Positions 26,895 through 35,525 of a DNA stretch of 64,000 bases are shown here, piece by piece. The position numbers and the translations under genes were made by a program. Positions within the stretch are counted from its first letter, which is position 1, and each line of letters opens with the position of its first letter. The notes below the pieces were generated by a model that searched no databases, was not told the DNA's origin, and saw only the letters and a program-made list of their open reading frames with translations. Origin of the DNA: Desulfosporosinus orientis DSM 765 (GTDB taxonomy: Bacteria; Bacillota; Desulfitobacteriia; Desulfitobacteriales; Desulfitobacteriaceae); contig NC_016584.1 in assembly GCF_000235605.1 (NCBI RefSeq), positions 40,001 through 104,000 on the forward strand, given 5' to 3'.

Positions 26895-26928
26895 ATCAGG
26901 TTCCAGGCCTTTCTGGAACCTGATTTTG
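26895..26928 (+). terminator. Terminator after hup
   Basis: A perfect 12-bp stem ATCAGGTTCCAG / 26913-26924, then TTTTG. Confidence 0.75.
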
Positions 26929-26952
26929 TATATTTATTAAAGGTGGGGTTGT

Positions 26953-27219
26953 ATGCGAATTGATAAATATTTAAAAGTTTCTCGGCTTGTCAAACGGCGA
27001 ACCGTTGCTAAGGATGTTTGTGTTGGCGAAAAAATATCAATTAATAACAAGGTCGTTAAACCCTCAGCAGAAGTCAAGATAGGAGACCATATTATTCTTG
27101 AGTTTGCGAATCGTGTGATTGAGGTTAAGGTGCTGGCGACACCTAATAGTGTAAAGGCTAATGAGGCCCAGACACTTTATGAACTGATCAGAGATGAACG
27201 TAAGGCAGAGTCGATTTAG
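26953..27219 (+). CDS. rqcP: S4-domain RNA-binding protein RqcP (YabO)
   Basis: An 88-aa protein that is almost only an S4 domain (MRIDKYLKVSRLVKRRTVAK at the start). RqcP works with RqcH to add alanine tails to stalled nascent chains on the 50S subunit in ribosome quality control. AAAGGTGGGG precedes the ATG. Position between hup and yabP is as in Bacillus. A terminator overlaps its 3-prime end. Confidence 0.9.
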   Translation: MRIDKYLKVSRLVKRRTVAKDVCVGEKISINNKVVKPSAEVKIGDHIILEFANRVIEVKVLATPNSVKANEAQTLYELIRDERKAESI

Positions 27220-27236
27220 AAGACTCTGTCTTTTTC
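27206..27236 (+). terminator. Terminator overlapping the end of rqcP
   Basis: CAGAGTC (27206-27212) pairs with GACTCTG (27222-27228) and is followed by TCTTTTT; the loop contains the rqcP stop codon. Confidence 0.65.
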
Positions 27237-27238
27237 TG

Positions 27239-27381
27239 TACTACTCAGAAAGTATAACCTAAAGGTATATACTCTCTGAAGCTCAAGTGCAACTATGGCG
27301 GCTGCCTTTGCCTGAAGGCTTCTCCGCTAAGTTACCACGTGCCCTGAGAGTGTCTTCGGAAACCAGCCAAGTTTTTTAATA
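27239..27381. repeat. Dispersed intergenic repeat, copy 2
   Basis: Opens with TACTACTCAGAAAGTATA and an inverted partner TATACTCTCTGA, continues AAGTGCAACTATGGC, and ends GAGTGTCTTCGG...CAGCCAAGTTTTTTAATA. It matches the copy before mfd in order and orientation. It fills most of the 258-bp gap between rqcP and yabP. Confidence 0.65.
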
Positions 27382-27477
27382 GTTAATTAATAAGCAATAA
27401 ACTAAGCCAAAACTATGTCTAAAGTAAGGGCAAGCTGAATAGGGTTATAAGAAGAAAAACAGTTAGGGGGATGGGGC

Positions 27478-27756
27478 ATGGTCGACAAAGTTGCCAAAGG
27501 ACATCGCCTTGTCATGGTCAATCGAGAGCTCATTGAATTGTCAGGTGTTCGAAAAGTTCAGTCCTTTGACCCCAAGGAAATTGTTCTCGAAACAGAACTG
27601 GGAATATTAAGTGTCAAAGGGAATCAGTTAGGCATTAAGTTACTCAACCTTGAAGAGGGTTTGGTAGACCTTGAGGGGTCTGTTGATGCACTAATTTATC
27701 ACCGAAATTCCAGCTCTAATTCACGAAGAGGATTTTTAAACCGTGTATTCCGTTAA
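27478..27756 (+). CDS. yabP: Sporulation protein YabP
   Basis: A 92-aa YabP/YqfC-family protein, beta-rich, needed with YabQ for cortex formation in the mother cell. AGGGGGATGGGG precedes the ATG. The stop is 6 nt from the yabQ frame, so the two are translated together. I could not find a convincing sigma-E promoter in the gap upstream, which is largely filled by the dispersed repeat. Confidence 0.9.
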   Translation: MVDKVAKGHRLVMVNRELIELSGVRKVQSFDPKEIVLETELGILSVKGNQLGIKLLNLEEGLVDLEGSVDALIYHRNSSSNSRRGFLNRVFR

Positions 27757-27761
27757 AAATC

Positions 27762-28286
27762 GTGAGAGGAGGAAGAGCAATCTCAGAATTCGAGACGTTT
27801 TTCTGGATAGTCCTGGCCGGAGTGTCTGTAGGTTTGGTTTTTGACGTTTACCGATCGTTTCGGCGTTGGCGGGAATGGGGACAATTATTAACATTTATTG
27901 GGGATGTACTCTTTTCGTTATTCGCTATGGTTATCCTGTTCTACTATTTTCAAAAAGCGAATGCTTTAGACTTTCGGTTTTACATTATTTGGGGAAGTTT
28001 GTTAGGGTTAGGACTATATTTGAGAATTTTTAGCAAACATTCATTGCGCTTCTTTTTTGGTTTCTATAGATTTTTATCCTTTCTTGCTCAGCTTATCCAC
28101 AGAGGCATCAAAATTCCTATCAGAGTCTTGAAGTTTCTAATGAGACCTCCCTATGCAATGCTGCAGTGGTTTAGTCTGCTTTTTTATCGAATTGGGGAGT
28201 TTATTCTTGTTGAACCTATGAAACGTGTCAGAAAAAGGATTAGTGAGTGGTGGAAGGGGTTGTTGCCGCCAAGAATAAATGGTTAA
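27762..28286 (+). CDS. yabQ: Spore cortex protein YabQ
   Basis: A polytopic membrane protein with four or so hydrophobic segments in its first 110 residues (WIVLAGVSVGLVFDVYRSF first), then a basic region. Required for cortex synthesis; in the outer forespore membrane in Bacillus. The first canonical start is GTG 27762 (174 aa), but its only good Shine-Dalgarno, GGAGG at 27768-27772, lies after it; the codon with perfect 7-nt spacing is ATC 27780, which would give 168 aa. The start is therefore uncertain. Confidence 0.85.
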   Translation: MRGGRAISEFETFFWIVLAGVSVGLVFDVYRSFRRWREWGQLLTFIGDVLFSLFAMVILFYYFQKANALDFRFYIIWGSLLGLGLYLRIFSKHSLRFFFGFYRFLSFLAQLIHRGIKIPIRVLKFLMRPPYAMLQWFSLLFYRIGEFILVEPMKRVRKRISEWWKGLLPPRING

Positions 28287-28301
28287 AATTTTCCAGAGGG
28301 C

Positions 28302-28330
28302 TTGATTCCATAATAATCTGTGACTATAAT
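28302..28330 (+). promoter_or_regulatory. Sigma-A promoter of the HTH-divIC operon
   Basis: TTGATT at 28302-28307 and TATAAT at 28325-28330 with 17 bp between. It would start transcription about 20-30 bp before the first DnaA-box-like site. Confidence 0.65.
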
Positions 28331-28358
28331 GGAGTTACCTAATAACTATGTAAAACAT

Positions 28359-28412
28359 TTGTACACAGTTTGTAAGGGATTTGTCCACAAACTATCCACA
28401 CATTGTGTATAA
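28359..28412. promoter_or_regulatory. Cluster of four DnaA-box-like 9-mers
   Basis: TTGTACACA (28359-28367), TTGTCCACA (28381-28389) and CTATCCACA (28392-28400) on the plus strand, and TTATACACA on the minus strand (28404-28412). The last is a perfect TTATnCACA box; the others differ by one position each. All lie within 54 bp downstream of the promoter at 28302. Confidence 0.6.
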
Positions 28413-28433
28413 CGTAAGCAAGGGCGTGCCACA

Positions 28434-28676
28434 GTGCAACTAGAAATACGAGGCTTGGAAAAACTTAGTTTTCGTGAACGCCAAGCAGTGATTCTCAAAG
28501 AAAGTGGAAAGTCTATGGAAGAAATAGCCAAAAGGCTGCATCTCAGTCAAAGTTCTGTTGCAACTTTACTTACTCGCGCGAGAAGTAAAGGGTATGAAAT
28601 TGTGTGTATTATTCCAGGCAGTGAACTTGGTTTAGGAGGAGAGGAATTGGATGAAGAGGGCTCGTCAGAAGATTAA
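28434..28676 (+). CDS. Small helix-turn-helix protein (sigma region 4-like)
   Basis: An 80-aa protein whose first two-thirds look like sigma-70 region 4 or a LuxR-type helix-turn-helix: LSFRERQAVILKESGKSMEEIAKRLHLSQSSVATLLTRAR with a predicted recognition helix at about residues 38-52. The C-terminus is acidic (GGEELDEEGSSED). GTG 28434 is the start by default; the ribosome-binding site is weak. It overlaps divIC by 26 bp, so the pair is co-translated. I do not know this gene from Bacillus; it sits between yabQ and divIC where none is expected. It may regulate its own operon. Confidence 0.7.
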   Translation: MQLEIRGLEKLSFRERQAVILKESGKSMEEIAKRLHLSQSSVATLLTRARSKGYEIVCIIPGSELGLGGEELDEEGSSED

Positions 28677-28962
28677 CCCTAAAAAACGTCAAAGGGTCCG
28701 CATTCGTCGCAGTTTTGTCCTCGTGCTGTGTTTGGTTTTTGCCGTTGTTGGAAGCTCAGCATGGCAAATATGGAAATTACGATCTCAAGTTGAAGAACAA
28801 ATAGCCCAATTAAATCAAGAAAAAGCTAAATTGCTTCAGCAGGAAAAAGATCTTAATTCAGAGATAACGAAGTTGAATACACCTAGTTATATCGAGCAGT
28901 TGGCAAGAGAACAGCTGGGTCTTGTAAAACAAGGCGAAATTCTCATTTCTCCCAAGAATTAG
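28651..28962 (+). CDS. divIC: Cell-division protein DivIC/FtsB
   Basis: A 103-aa septum-formation initiator: basic N-terminus, one membrane helix (about residues 21-43), a coiled coil (about 44-78, ...LRSQVEEQIAQLNQEKAKL) and a conserved YIEQLAREQLGLV tail. DivIC forms a complex with FtsL and DivIB at the septum. GGAGGAGAGG inside the HTH gene serves its ATG. Expression depends on the promoter at 28302 and thus on the DnaA-box leader. Confidence 0.92.
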   Translation: MKRARQKINPKKRQRVRIRRSFVLVLCLVFAVVGSSAWQIWKLRSQVEEQIAQLNQEKAKLLQQEKDLNSEITKLNTPSYIEQLAREQLGLVKQGEILISPKN

Positions 28963-29061
28963 TATGCAGCATTAGCCTTCTTGAGCTTGACAGGCGCGAA
29001 ATTTGCTGCATATAATATGATTAAGTATAGATAGATCATCACAAGGAGGAGTTTGCTTCGT

Positions 29062-29451
29062 ATGGCCATTGATGTTGGCAGTATTGTTGAAGGTGTCGTT
29101 ACAGGGATCACGAACTTTGGAGCATTTATTGAATTACCGGATAGAGTAACCGGACTAGTACATATCTCGGAAGTTGCTGATGCTTATGTCAAGGACGTTC
29201 GAGATTACCTTAAGGAACAAGATCACGTTAAAGTAAAGGTTATTCATGTCGATGAAAAAGGAAAAATTGGACTCTCAATTAAACAAGCAAACCCCACTGT
29301 TCGTAACGTGGGTCGTGAACGCCGTCTTCCGCCAACCGTTTCTTTTGAGGATAAATTGGCTAAGTTCATAAAAGACAGTGATGAACGTCAAACTGAATTT
29401 CGTCGTGCCACAGACTCTAAACGTGGAGGTAGAGGATCAAGCAGATATTAG
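29062..29451 (+). CDS. yabR: S1-domain RNA-binding protein YabR
   Basis: A 129-aa protein with one S1 domain (about residues 4-73, VGSIVEGVVTGITNFGAFIEL...GLVHISEVA...GKIGLSIKQ) and a basic tail. ATG 29062 follows AAGGAGGA by 11 nt. Relatives of this general-stress-protein-13 group bind RNA or ribosomes. Same place as Bacillus yabR, between divIC and spoIIE. Confidence 0.9.
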   Translation: MAIDVGSIVEGVVTGITNFGAFIELPDRVTGLVHISEVADAYVKDVRDYLKEQDHVKVKVIHVDEKGKIGLSIKQANPTVRNVGRERRLPPTVSFEDKLAKFIKDSDERQTEFRRATDSKRGGRGSSRY

Positions 29452-29456
29452 AATAC

Positions 29457-29479
29457 AACCGCCGAAAGGCGGTTTTTTA
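29457..29479 (+). terminator. Terminator after yabR
   Basis: ACCGCC-GAAA-GGCGGT followed by six T. Confidence 0.8.
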
Positions 29480-29603
29480 TTTGCGGGTCATTTTCTCAGG
29501 GAAATAAATTAAAAAATACTGACATATTTTATTGACACGCAAGGTTATTAGGGTGGTTAAGTACGATTTCCTATGAACAAGCTCGAAAGTTGTTGCGCAT
29601 TAA

Positions 29604-29645
29604 TGACGTTAGTAGACAAGCTTTGCTAATTATTTAAGCTATAAT
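29604..29645 (+). promoter_or_regulatory. Spo0A-type promoter of spoIIE
   Basis: TAGACA at 29613-29618 and a perfect TATAAT at 29640-29645 are 21 bp apart. This abnormal spacing is characteristic of Spo0A-activated sigma-A promoters such as spoIIE and spoIIG in Bacillus. TGACGTT (29604-29610) and GCTCGAA (29581-29587) each match the Spo0A box TGnCGAA at five of seven positions. Confidence 0.6.
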
Positions 29646-29675
29646 GTTACCAATAAATGGTTGAGAGGTGACATT

Positions 29676-31760
29676 ATGGCTGAATGGGCTACATTAAAAC
29701 TTGATCAAGGTCTGCGAAGCAGAATTTCTTTTGAGAGCGCCTTTCTTCCCCTGGTGTTAGGGGGGTTTTTGGCAAGGGGGAGCATTTTTGGGCTTTATCC
29801 CTTTGGAGTGGCGTTTGGGGCGGCGTTAGTTTTACGAGGAGAAAGAGGCTTTTTCTTTGGTTTACTGGGAATTCTGATGGGTTTGATTTCATTGAACGAC
29901 GTGACCTTTGCTCTACAGGGTGTGGCTATGCTAGCGGCATTGATGGTTATCGCGCCTTATCTTCGTAAAAGGAAGCATCAGGGAATTTGTTTGGTTATCG
30001 CTACGACTTTGCTGATGGCCATAGTTTCTTCTCTGGCCATCAGCTTTTCTGACCCTAATTTGTTTGCTTTTTTGATTGTAGCCTTGCAGGGGGTACTTAC
30101 AGGAGGGTGTGCGATTATTTTTTGGTTTGCTTTGTGTCATCAGGAAGCTATCTGGAGAGGAGAATTCCAGCGGGAACAAGGAATTGCCTGGCTTTTTATT
30201 CTCATTGGTGTGATTAGCGGTCTCCAGGGGGTTCAGATTAAAGGTGTCAATTTTTCCATTGTCCTGTTAAGCTTTTTTACATTATTCATTTCAGAACGTT
30301 ATGGAGCCGGAACTGCAGCTGGAGTGGGTGCTTTACTTGGGTTTATGCCTCAGTTATCGGTAAATGCACAGAATCTGATGGATGCTGGGATCTATGGTTT
30401 AGCCGGATTTTGTACAGGGGCTTTCCGGCGCTTCGGAAAACTTGGAATTGGGACAGCTTTCCTTTCTGTTATGCTTATGCTAACTGTTTTTTTGCGGGAG
30501 GAGGCTATCTATTCTCAGCTTATTTCTTCGGCAATAGGGCTATTTCTCTTTTTGCTTTGGCCTGGTGCAACTCCCAAAAAAGATTTTTTAAAGCCAAAGG
30601 TTATTCCTGAGGTGGAAACCACAGTTTCTAAAGTAAAGGCTTTGTCAGAGATTTTTGACCAGATCGCATTAAGCTATCAAGCGGCAGAAGCAGAATCTTT
30701 TGAAATACGGCCTGAAGTTCCGGAGTTAATGAATGTTCTAGTTGAGCGTGTGTGTCATGCCTGCCCAACTATGGATGTTTGCTGGAAACGGGAATTTTAC
30801 AAAACATACCATATTTTATTTGAACTTTTTGGGTTGGTGGAAGAGCAAACAGATATAAAGCTGCAATCCTTGCCCATCGAATGGAAGCGACATTGCGGCA
30901 GATTAAAAGAGATGCTGCTGGGAGCCCAGTTTATCATGGAGCAAGAGAAGAATCAGGAAACATGGCGTCGTCGTCTTCTTCTCAATCAAGAGGCTCTGTC
31001 CCGCCAGTTTCTTAATGTTTCACAGGTTATTGGAAATCTTGCCAAGGAACTCCATACTCAACATAACTGGGAAGTTGTTAAACCGTCAAACTTAGCTCGG
31101 CGTCGACGTTATTTTCTTGATGTAGGCTTAACGGCATTCACAAAAACCGGAAATGGCATGAGCGGAGATAATTATGCCTCAATAGCCTACTCTAATAAAG
31201 AGCATGCCTTTATTTTAAGCGACGGAATGGGCGTCGGAGAAAATGCTGCCAAAATGAGTGCAACGGCCTTAACGCTTCTTGAACAACTTTTGACAACTGG
31301 TTTTCAGCCGGAAGGAGCAATTCAAGCCCTCAATTCGATTTTAGTGCTGCGCTCCCCGGAAGAGAGTTTCGTTACCATTGATATGGCGATTCTGGATTTA
31401 GAATCTACATGTGTTAAGCTTATTAAAGCAGGAGCGTCTCCCTCGTATTTAATGAGTACAGAAGGAGTTAAAAAAATTGAATCGTCCAGTCTCCCTGTGG
31501 GCATATTAAACCAGATTGATATTCCAGTAGTAGAAATCGAGATGGAAAGCGGAGAAGCGCTGATTCTATTAACGGACGGCGTTCAAGATGTTTTAAAAGA
31601 TAGTGTTGATTGGATTAAAGAGTTTTTGGAGAAAACCTCTATTGACAAATCCCAGGAAGTTGCCGATCTAATTGGGCAGGAAGTTCGCCGATTAAGCGGA
31701 GGAACATTAGAAGATGACGGAATAGTCATGGTTATTCGAAAAAACTATTGGAGTGATTAA
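29676..31760 (+). CDS. spoIIE: Stage II sporulation phosphatase SpoIIE
   Basis: A 694-aa protein from ATG 29676 (GAGAGGTG upstream). The first about 290 residues are strongly hydrophobic with around ten membrane segments; a cysteine-bearing middle region (CHACPTMDVCW) follows; the C-terminal PP2C phosphatase domain spans about 482-694 with GDNYA, SDGMG (Asp516), TDGVQD (Asp634) and a final EDDG. SpoIIE dephosphorylates SpoIIAA-P in the forespore to release sigma-F and also binds FtsZ. It is shorter than the 827-aa Bacillus protein, as is usual in Clostridia. Confidence 0.94.
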   Translation: MAEWATLKLDQGLRSRISFESAFLPLVLGGFLARGSIFGLYPFGVAFGAALVLRGERGFFFGLLGILMGLISLNDVTFALQGVAMLAALMVIAPYLRKRKHQGICLVIATTLLMAIVSSLAISFSDPNLFAFLIVALQGVLTGGCAIIFWFALCHQEAIWRGEFQREQGIAWLFILIGVISGLQGVQIKGVNFSIVLLSFFTLFISERYGAGTAAGVGALLGFMPQLSVNAQNLMDAGIYGLAGFCTGAFRRFGKLGIGTAFLSVMLMLTVFLREEAIYSQLISSAIGLFLFLLWPGATPKKDFLKPKVIPEVETTVSKVKALSEIFDQIALSYQAAEAESFEIRPEVPELMNVLVERVCHACPTMDVCWKREFYKTYHILFELFGLVEEQTDIKLQSLPIEWKRHCGRLKEMLLGAQFIMEQEKNQETWRRRLLLNQEALSRQFLNVSQVIGNLAKELHTQHNWEVVKPSNLARRRRYFLDVGLTAFTKTGNGMSGDNYASIAYSNKEHAFILSDGMGVGENAAKMSATALTLLEQLLTTGFQPEGAIQALNSILVLRSPEESFVTIDMAILDLESTCVKLIKAGASPSYLMSTEGVKKIESSSLPVGILNQIDIPVVEIEMESGEALILLTDGVQDVLKDSVDWIKEFLEKTSIDKSQEVADLIGQEVRRLSGGTLEDDGIVMVIRKNYWSD

Positions 31761-32065
31761 AGGATAGTTGTCTGAAAATATTAATTAGAAAGGAGGATAA
31801 CAGAACTGCGTGTCGAATCAAACTATTTAGACAACCTGGCACCCATAGATTGTTAAACCGTAAAAATCAAAAGTTAAGTCTAAGAAATAACGACCCTAAG
31901 GAAGTATTTTTCAGGATAAAAGTAAATTGTAAATATACTAATCTCTTTGGTTAGTTATATGACTGAGGAATAGACCTAAGCTTTATATATTAGGGTTAAC
32001 TGGTGGTGCGGGTGAACTTTCCGTTGGGAAAGTAGAATATTTTAATTAAGGGAGCGGATTAAAAA
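31761..32065. other. Long structured leader of fhs
   Basis: A 305-bp non-coding stretch. It holds a very strong AGGAGG (31791-31796) with no ATG after it (CTG 31806 would open 16 codons; GTG 31810 opens 6), and several small hairpins (CCTAA/TTAGG near 31973-31994 and ACTTTCC/GGAAAGT near 32018-32035). No clear promoter and no match to the THF riboswitch that I could recognise. Confidence 0.5.
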
Positions 32066-33826
32066 ATGGCTTGGGATGCAACCAAACTAAAGGACTGGCA
32101 AATTGCCGAAGAGGCAGAAAAAAGCATGCCTACAGTGGAAGAATTAATTGAAAAGTTATCACTCAGAAAAGAGGAAATAATCCCATATGGAAAAACACCA
32201 AAAGTAGACTTCTTGAAAATGATGGAGCGCCTTGGAGATAAACCTGATGGCAAATATATTGAAGTAACCGCTATTACTCCAACGCCACTCGGTGAAGGAA
32301 AAACGACGACGACTCTGGGTCTCATCGAAGGACTCGCTAAGAGAGGCAAGAACGTTGGCGGCGCAGTTAGGCAACCGTCCGGCGGCCCGACAATGAATAT
32401 TAAGGGTACAGCTGCTGGGGGCGGAAATGCTCTGTTGATTCCTATGACTGAGTTTTCCTTAGGACTCACAGGGGACATTAATGATATTATGAATGCCCAT
32501 AATCTTTGCATGGTTGCATTGAATGCTCGGATGCAGCATGAAGCAAACTATACGGATGAAGAGTTAGCGAAAAGGGGTTTGAAGCGCCTAGACATAGACC
32601 CTAAAAATGTAGAAATGGGTTGGGTTATTGATTACGCTGCTCAAGGTCTGAGAAATATTATCATTGGTATCGGCGGTAAAAAAGATGGCTTCCAAATGCA
32701 ATCTAAATTCGGGATTGCTGTTGGATCAGAGTTAATGGCTATTTTGGCTGTCGCTAAGGATCTTCCAGATCTTAGAGAGCGAATTGGCAATATCATCGTT
32801 GCTTATAGTAAAACGGGTCAACCTGTTACTGCTAAGGATTTAGAAGTTGACGGCGCTATGACTGCATGGATGCGTAACACTATTAATCCAACAATTTGTT
32901 ACACCGCCGAAGGCCAACCAGTCATGGTTCATGCTGGGCCGTTTGCTAATATTGCTATCGGACAATCTTCCATTATTGCGGACAGGGTTGGTCTCAAAAT
33001 GTTTGATTATCATGTTACGGAAAGTGGATTCGCGGCAGACATCGGATTTGAGAAGTTCTGGAACGTTAAAGCTCGTTTGGGCGGCTTAAAACCGAATGTT
33101 TCCGTTCTCGTAGCAACTATCCGTGCTCTTAAAATGCATGGCGGCGGACCTGCAGTTGTACCAGGACGTCCATTGCCTGAAGAGTATACGAAGGAAAATC
33201 TTGAACTCGTGGAAAAAGGCTGTGCTAACCTGCTTCATCATCTTGAAATCATTAAGAAATCTGGAATTGTTCCAGTTGTCTGCATTAATGGTTTCTATAC
33301 GGATACTCAAGCAGAAATCGACTTGATTAAGAAAATCGTTGGAGCTGCAGGAGCCCGTTGTGCTCATTCAGATCACTGGCTCAACGGTGGAGATGGTGCT
33401 TTAGAATTAGCAGATGTTGTTATGGACGCTTGCGAAGAAGAGTCACAATTCAAATGCCTCTATCCATTAGAAATGCCGCTTCGTCAACGTGTTGAGCTTA
33501 TCGCTAAAGAAGTTTATGGGGCAGACGGTGTCGATTGGTCGCCTGAAGCAGAAGCTAAGGCCAAGAGATTTGAATCAGATCCACATTATGCAGACTTCTC
33601 CACCATGATGGTTAAAACCCATTTAAGCCTATCCCACGATCCCACTCTGAAAGGTGTACCTAAAGGCTGGAGATTGCCAATCCGTGACGTCTTAGTCTAT
33701 GGTGGAGCGAAATTCCTTTGCCCAATGGCTGGTGCAATTAGCTTAATGCCTGGAACAAGCTCAGACCCAGCTTACAGAAGAATTGACGTTGACACCAAGA
33801 CGGGTAAGGTTAGCGGTTTGTTCTAA
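32066..33826 (+). CDS. fhs: Formate-tetrahydrofolate ligase
   Basis: A 586-aa enzyme making 10-formyl-THF from formate, ATP and THF, the first pterin step of the methyl branch of the Wood-Ljungdahl pathway and a source of one-carbon units for purines. The P-loop [12 protein letters not shown] is at residues 72-83. AAGGGAGCGG precedes the ATG. The length is slightly above the usual 556-560 aa, with an N-terminal extension of about 20 residues. Codon use looks more polished than its neighbours, as expected for a highly expressed gene. A terminator follows. Confidence 0.95.
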   Translation: MAWDATKLKDWQIAEEAEKSMPTVEELIEKLSLRKEEIIPYGKTPKVDFLKMMERLGDKPDGKYIEVTAITPTPLGEGKTTTTLGLIEGLAKRGKNVGGAVRQPSGGPTMNIKGTAAGGGNALLIPMTEFSLGLTGDINDIMNAHNLCMVALNARMQHEANYTDEELAKRGLKRLDIDPKNVEMGWVIDYAAQGLRNIIIGIGGKKDGFQMQSKFGIAVGSELMAILAVAKDLPDLRERIGNIIVAYSKTGQPVTAKDLEVDGAMTAWMRNTINPTICYTAEGQPVMVHAGPFANIAIGQSSIIADRVGLKMFDYHVTESGFAADIGFEKFWNVKARLGGLKPNVSVLVATIRALKMHGGGPAVVPGRPLPEEYTKENLELVEKGCANLLHHLEIIKKSGIVPVVCINGFYTDTQAEIDLIKKIVGAAGARCAHSDHWLNGGDGALELADVVMDACEEESQFKCLYPLEMPLRQRVELIAKEVYGADGVDWSPEAEAKAKRFESDPHYADFSTMMVKTHLSLSHDPTLKGVPKGWRLPIRDVLVYGGAKFLCPMAGAISLMPGTSSDPAYRRIDVDTKTGKVSGLF

Positions 33827-33850
33827 AATTTTCATTTAAATTATTAATAC

Positions 33851-33885
33851 AGAAAGCCTTGAGAAATCAGGGCTTTCTGTTTTTC
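33851..33885 (+). terminator. Terminator after fhs
   Basis: AGAAAGCC-T-TGA pairs with TCA-G-GGCTTTCT around GAAA and ends in GTTTTT. Confidence 0.8.
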
Positions 33886-34034
33886 TGCCAACTAAAACCA
33901 ACAAAAATACTGTTTGTTTTTGGGCAAAAGTGTTAAACTAATTTAAGTTAGAAGGTTTGAAACGGGATGTTTCAGTTGAAGATATAGTTAGACCAGTACA
34001 TCAGCGCATTAGATAATATAAGAGGGGACACATA

Positions 34035-35447
34035 ATGTACGACCAGTTGTGTAAAACAATACTACCGAGGTTAATTCCCAATGGAACGAAAGTGCTGGTA
34101 GCCGTATCTGGAGGACCTGACTCTATGGCATTGAGTCATATATTATGGCGGTATGCCCGAGAGGAAGGCCACAGGGGAATTTCCATAATTCTGACTCATG
34201 TGCATCATGGAGTTCGTAAAGAGTCGGATGATGAAGTAACATTAGTTCAGAACATGGCCAAGCTGTGGGACCTCCCATGTCGGGTTCATCGTTTTGATGC
34301 AAAAGGATACGCTAAAACCGTGGGAAGATCTTTTCAAGAGGCAGCTCGAGCATGGCGTTATGATCGTTGGAAAGAAGATATGGTTGAGGAAGGCTGCTCT
34401 CTTTTGGCTACCGCACATCACCTTGGTGATCAAGCGGAAACGATTCTTTTTCGTTTATTGAGAGGGAGTGGTACAGCGGGATTAGGCGGAATGTATCCCT
34501 GTAAAGGATCAATTATTCGTCCTTTATTGGGCTTTACAAAAGCGGATATTTTGCAATATTGTAAGAGAGAAGGAATACCCTTTGCACTGGACCATTCCAA
34601 TGAAGAACCTATCTATGCACGTAACCGGATCCGTTTGGAGTTGTTGCCTGAACTAGAGAAAAACTACAACTCGCGTATTCAGGAGGTCTTAGGCCGTACG
34701 GGAGAACTACTGCGTTGGGATGAAGAATATTTCATTGGACAAGTTAATGCTGCCTGGAAACGTTACTTTTTTTTAGATTCTCAAGGAGATGTTTGTTTAC
34801 GGATAGAGGTCTTTGACGAGCCTGCTGCCATACTCTCTCGTTTGTTACGTAAAGCGGCGATGCAGGTCACAGGGGAACCTCGTGGAATGGGGTTTGCTTA
34901 TATTACGAAAATAATGAACTCTCAAGGAAAGCTCGGCTGGGTTCAGGATTTACCTGGCCTGAGGGTGAAAATTATTACTGAGGGTTTACAGTTCAGAAGT
35001 GATAAAACAACGACAATGACGGAGCAAGCCTGGATTGAGGCAGAAATACCATTAAAATTAGGTTGTTGGGAGGAAATACCAAACCTAAAGGAAAAGATTG
35101 GTTTGTGGAAAGACGAAGATCTTGACTCCTTTTGTATAGGAAATGAAAGTAAGATTGCAGTTTTTGGGCCTAAGCTTGCAGAGCAGTCCCTGCTCTGCCG
35201 CACGAGACGAAAAGGCGACAAAATGTGGTTCAGAGGGGTAGGGCACAAATCCCTAAAAAAAGTTTTTCAAGAAGCAAAAATTGAAGACAACGCAAGGCAT
35301 AAGATCCCTTTAATCGCTTGTGGATCAGAGGTACTGTGGATTCCCGGCGTTCGCCAAAGTGGACAATATCCTGCTGAAGATAATGAAGAAAAGCTATATT
35401 GTATTCTTACGCAGCAGACAGTTCGATCTAATTTGGATTCATTGTAA
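34035..35447 (+). CDS. tilS: tRNA-Ile lysidine synthetase
   Basis: A 470-aa PP-loop ATPase (SGGPDS at residues 25-30) that converts C34 of tRNA-Ile(CAU) to lysidine. The core has TAHHLGDQAETILFRLLRGSG and DHSNEEPIYARNRIR; the C-terminal region (about 370-465) is the TilS substrate-binding domain. AGAGGGG precedes the ATG. Next to ftsH as usual, but hpt, normally between them, is absent. Confidence 0.93.
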   Translation: MYDQLCKTILPRLIPNGTKVLVAVSGGPDSMALSHILWRYAREEGHRGISIILTHVHHGVRKESDDEVTLVQNMAKLWDLPCRVHRFDAKGYAKTVGRSFQEAARAWRYDRWKEDMVEEGCSLLATAHHLGDQAETILFRLLRGSGTAGLGGMYPCKGSIIRPLLGFTKADILQYCKREGIPFALDHSNEEPIYARNRIRLELLPELEKNYNSRIQEVLGRTGELLRWDEEYFIGQVNAAWKRYFFLDSQGDVCLRIEVFDEPAAILSRLLRKAAMQVTGEPRGMGFAYITKIMNSQGKLGWVQDLPGLRVKIITEGLQFRSDKTTTMTEQAWIEAEIPLKLGCWEEIPNLKEKIGLWKDEDLDSFCIGNESKIAVFGPKLAEQSLLCRTRRKGDKMWFRGVGHKSLKKVFQEAKIEDNARHKIPLIACGSEVLWIPGVRQSGQYPAEDNEEKLYCILTQQTVRSNLDSL

Positions 35448-35470
35448 AAAATGATACTGCATGGTATAAT
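35442..35470 (+). promoter_or_regulatory. Sigma-A promoter of ftsH
   Basis: TTGTAA at 35442-35447 (overlapping the tilS stop) and a perfect TATAAT at 35465-35470 preceded by TGG, with 17 bp between: a strong extended -10 promoter. Confidence 0.7.
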
Positions 35471-35525
35471 ATGAAGAATTGCTTCTTAATGAGGCAGCTT
35501 CCTAACTAGAGAGGAGGACCGATAT

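Noticed and set aside
31761..32065. THF riboswitch upstream of fhs
   Set aside because: I compared by eye with the known THF consensus and saw none of its conserved loops.
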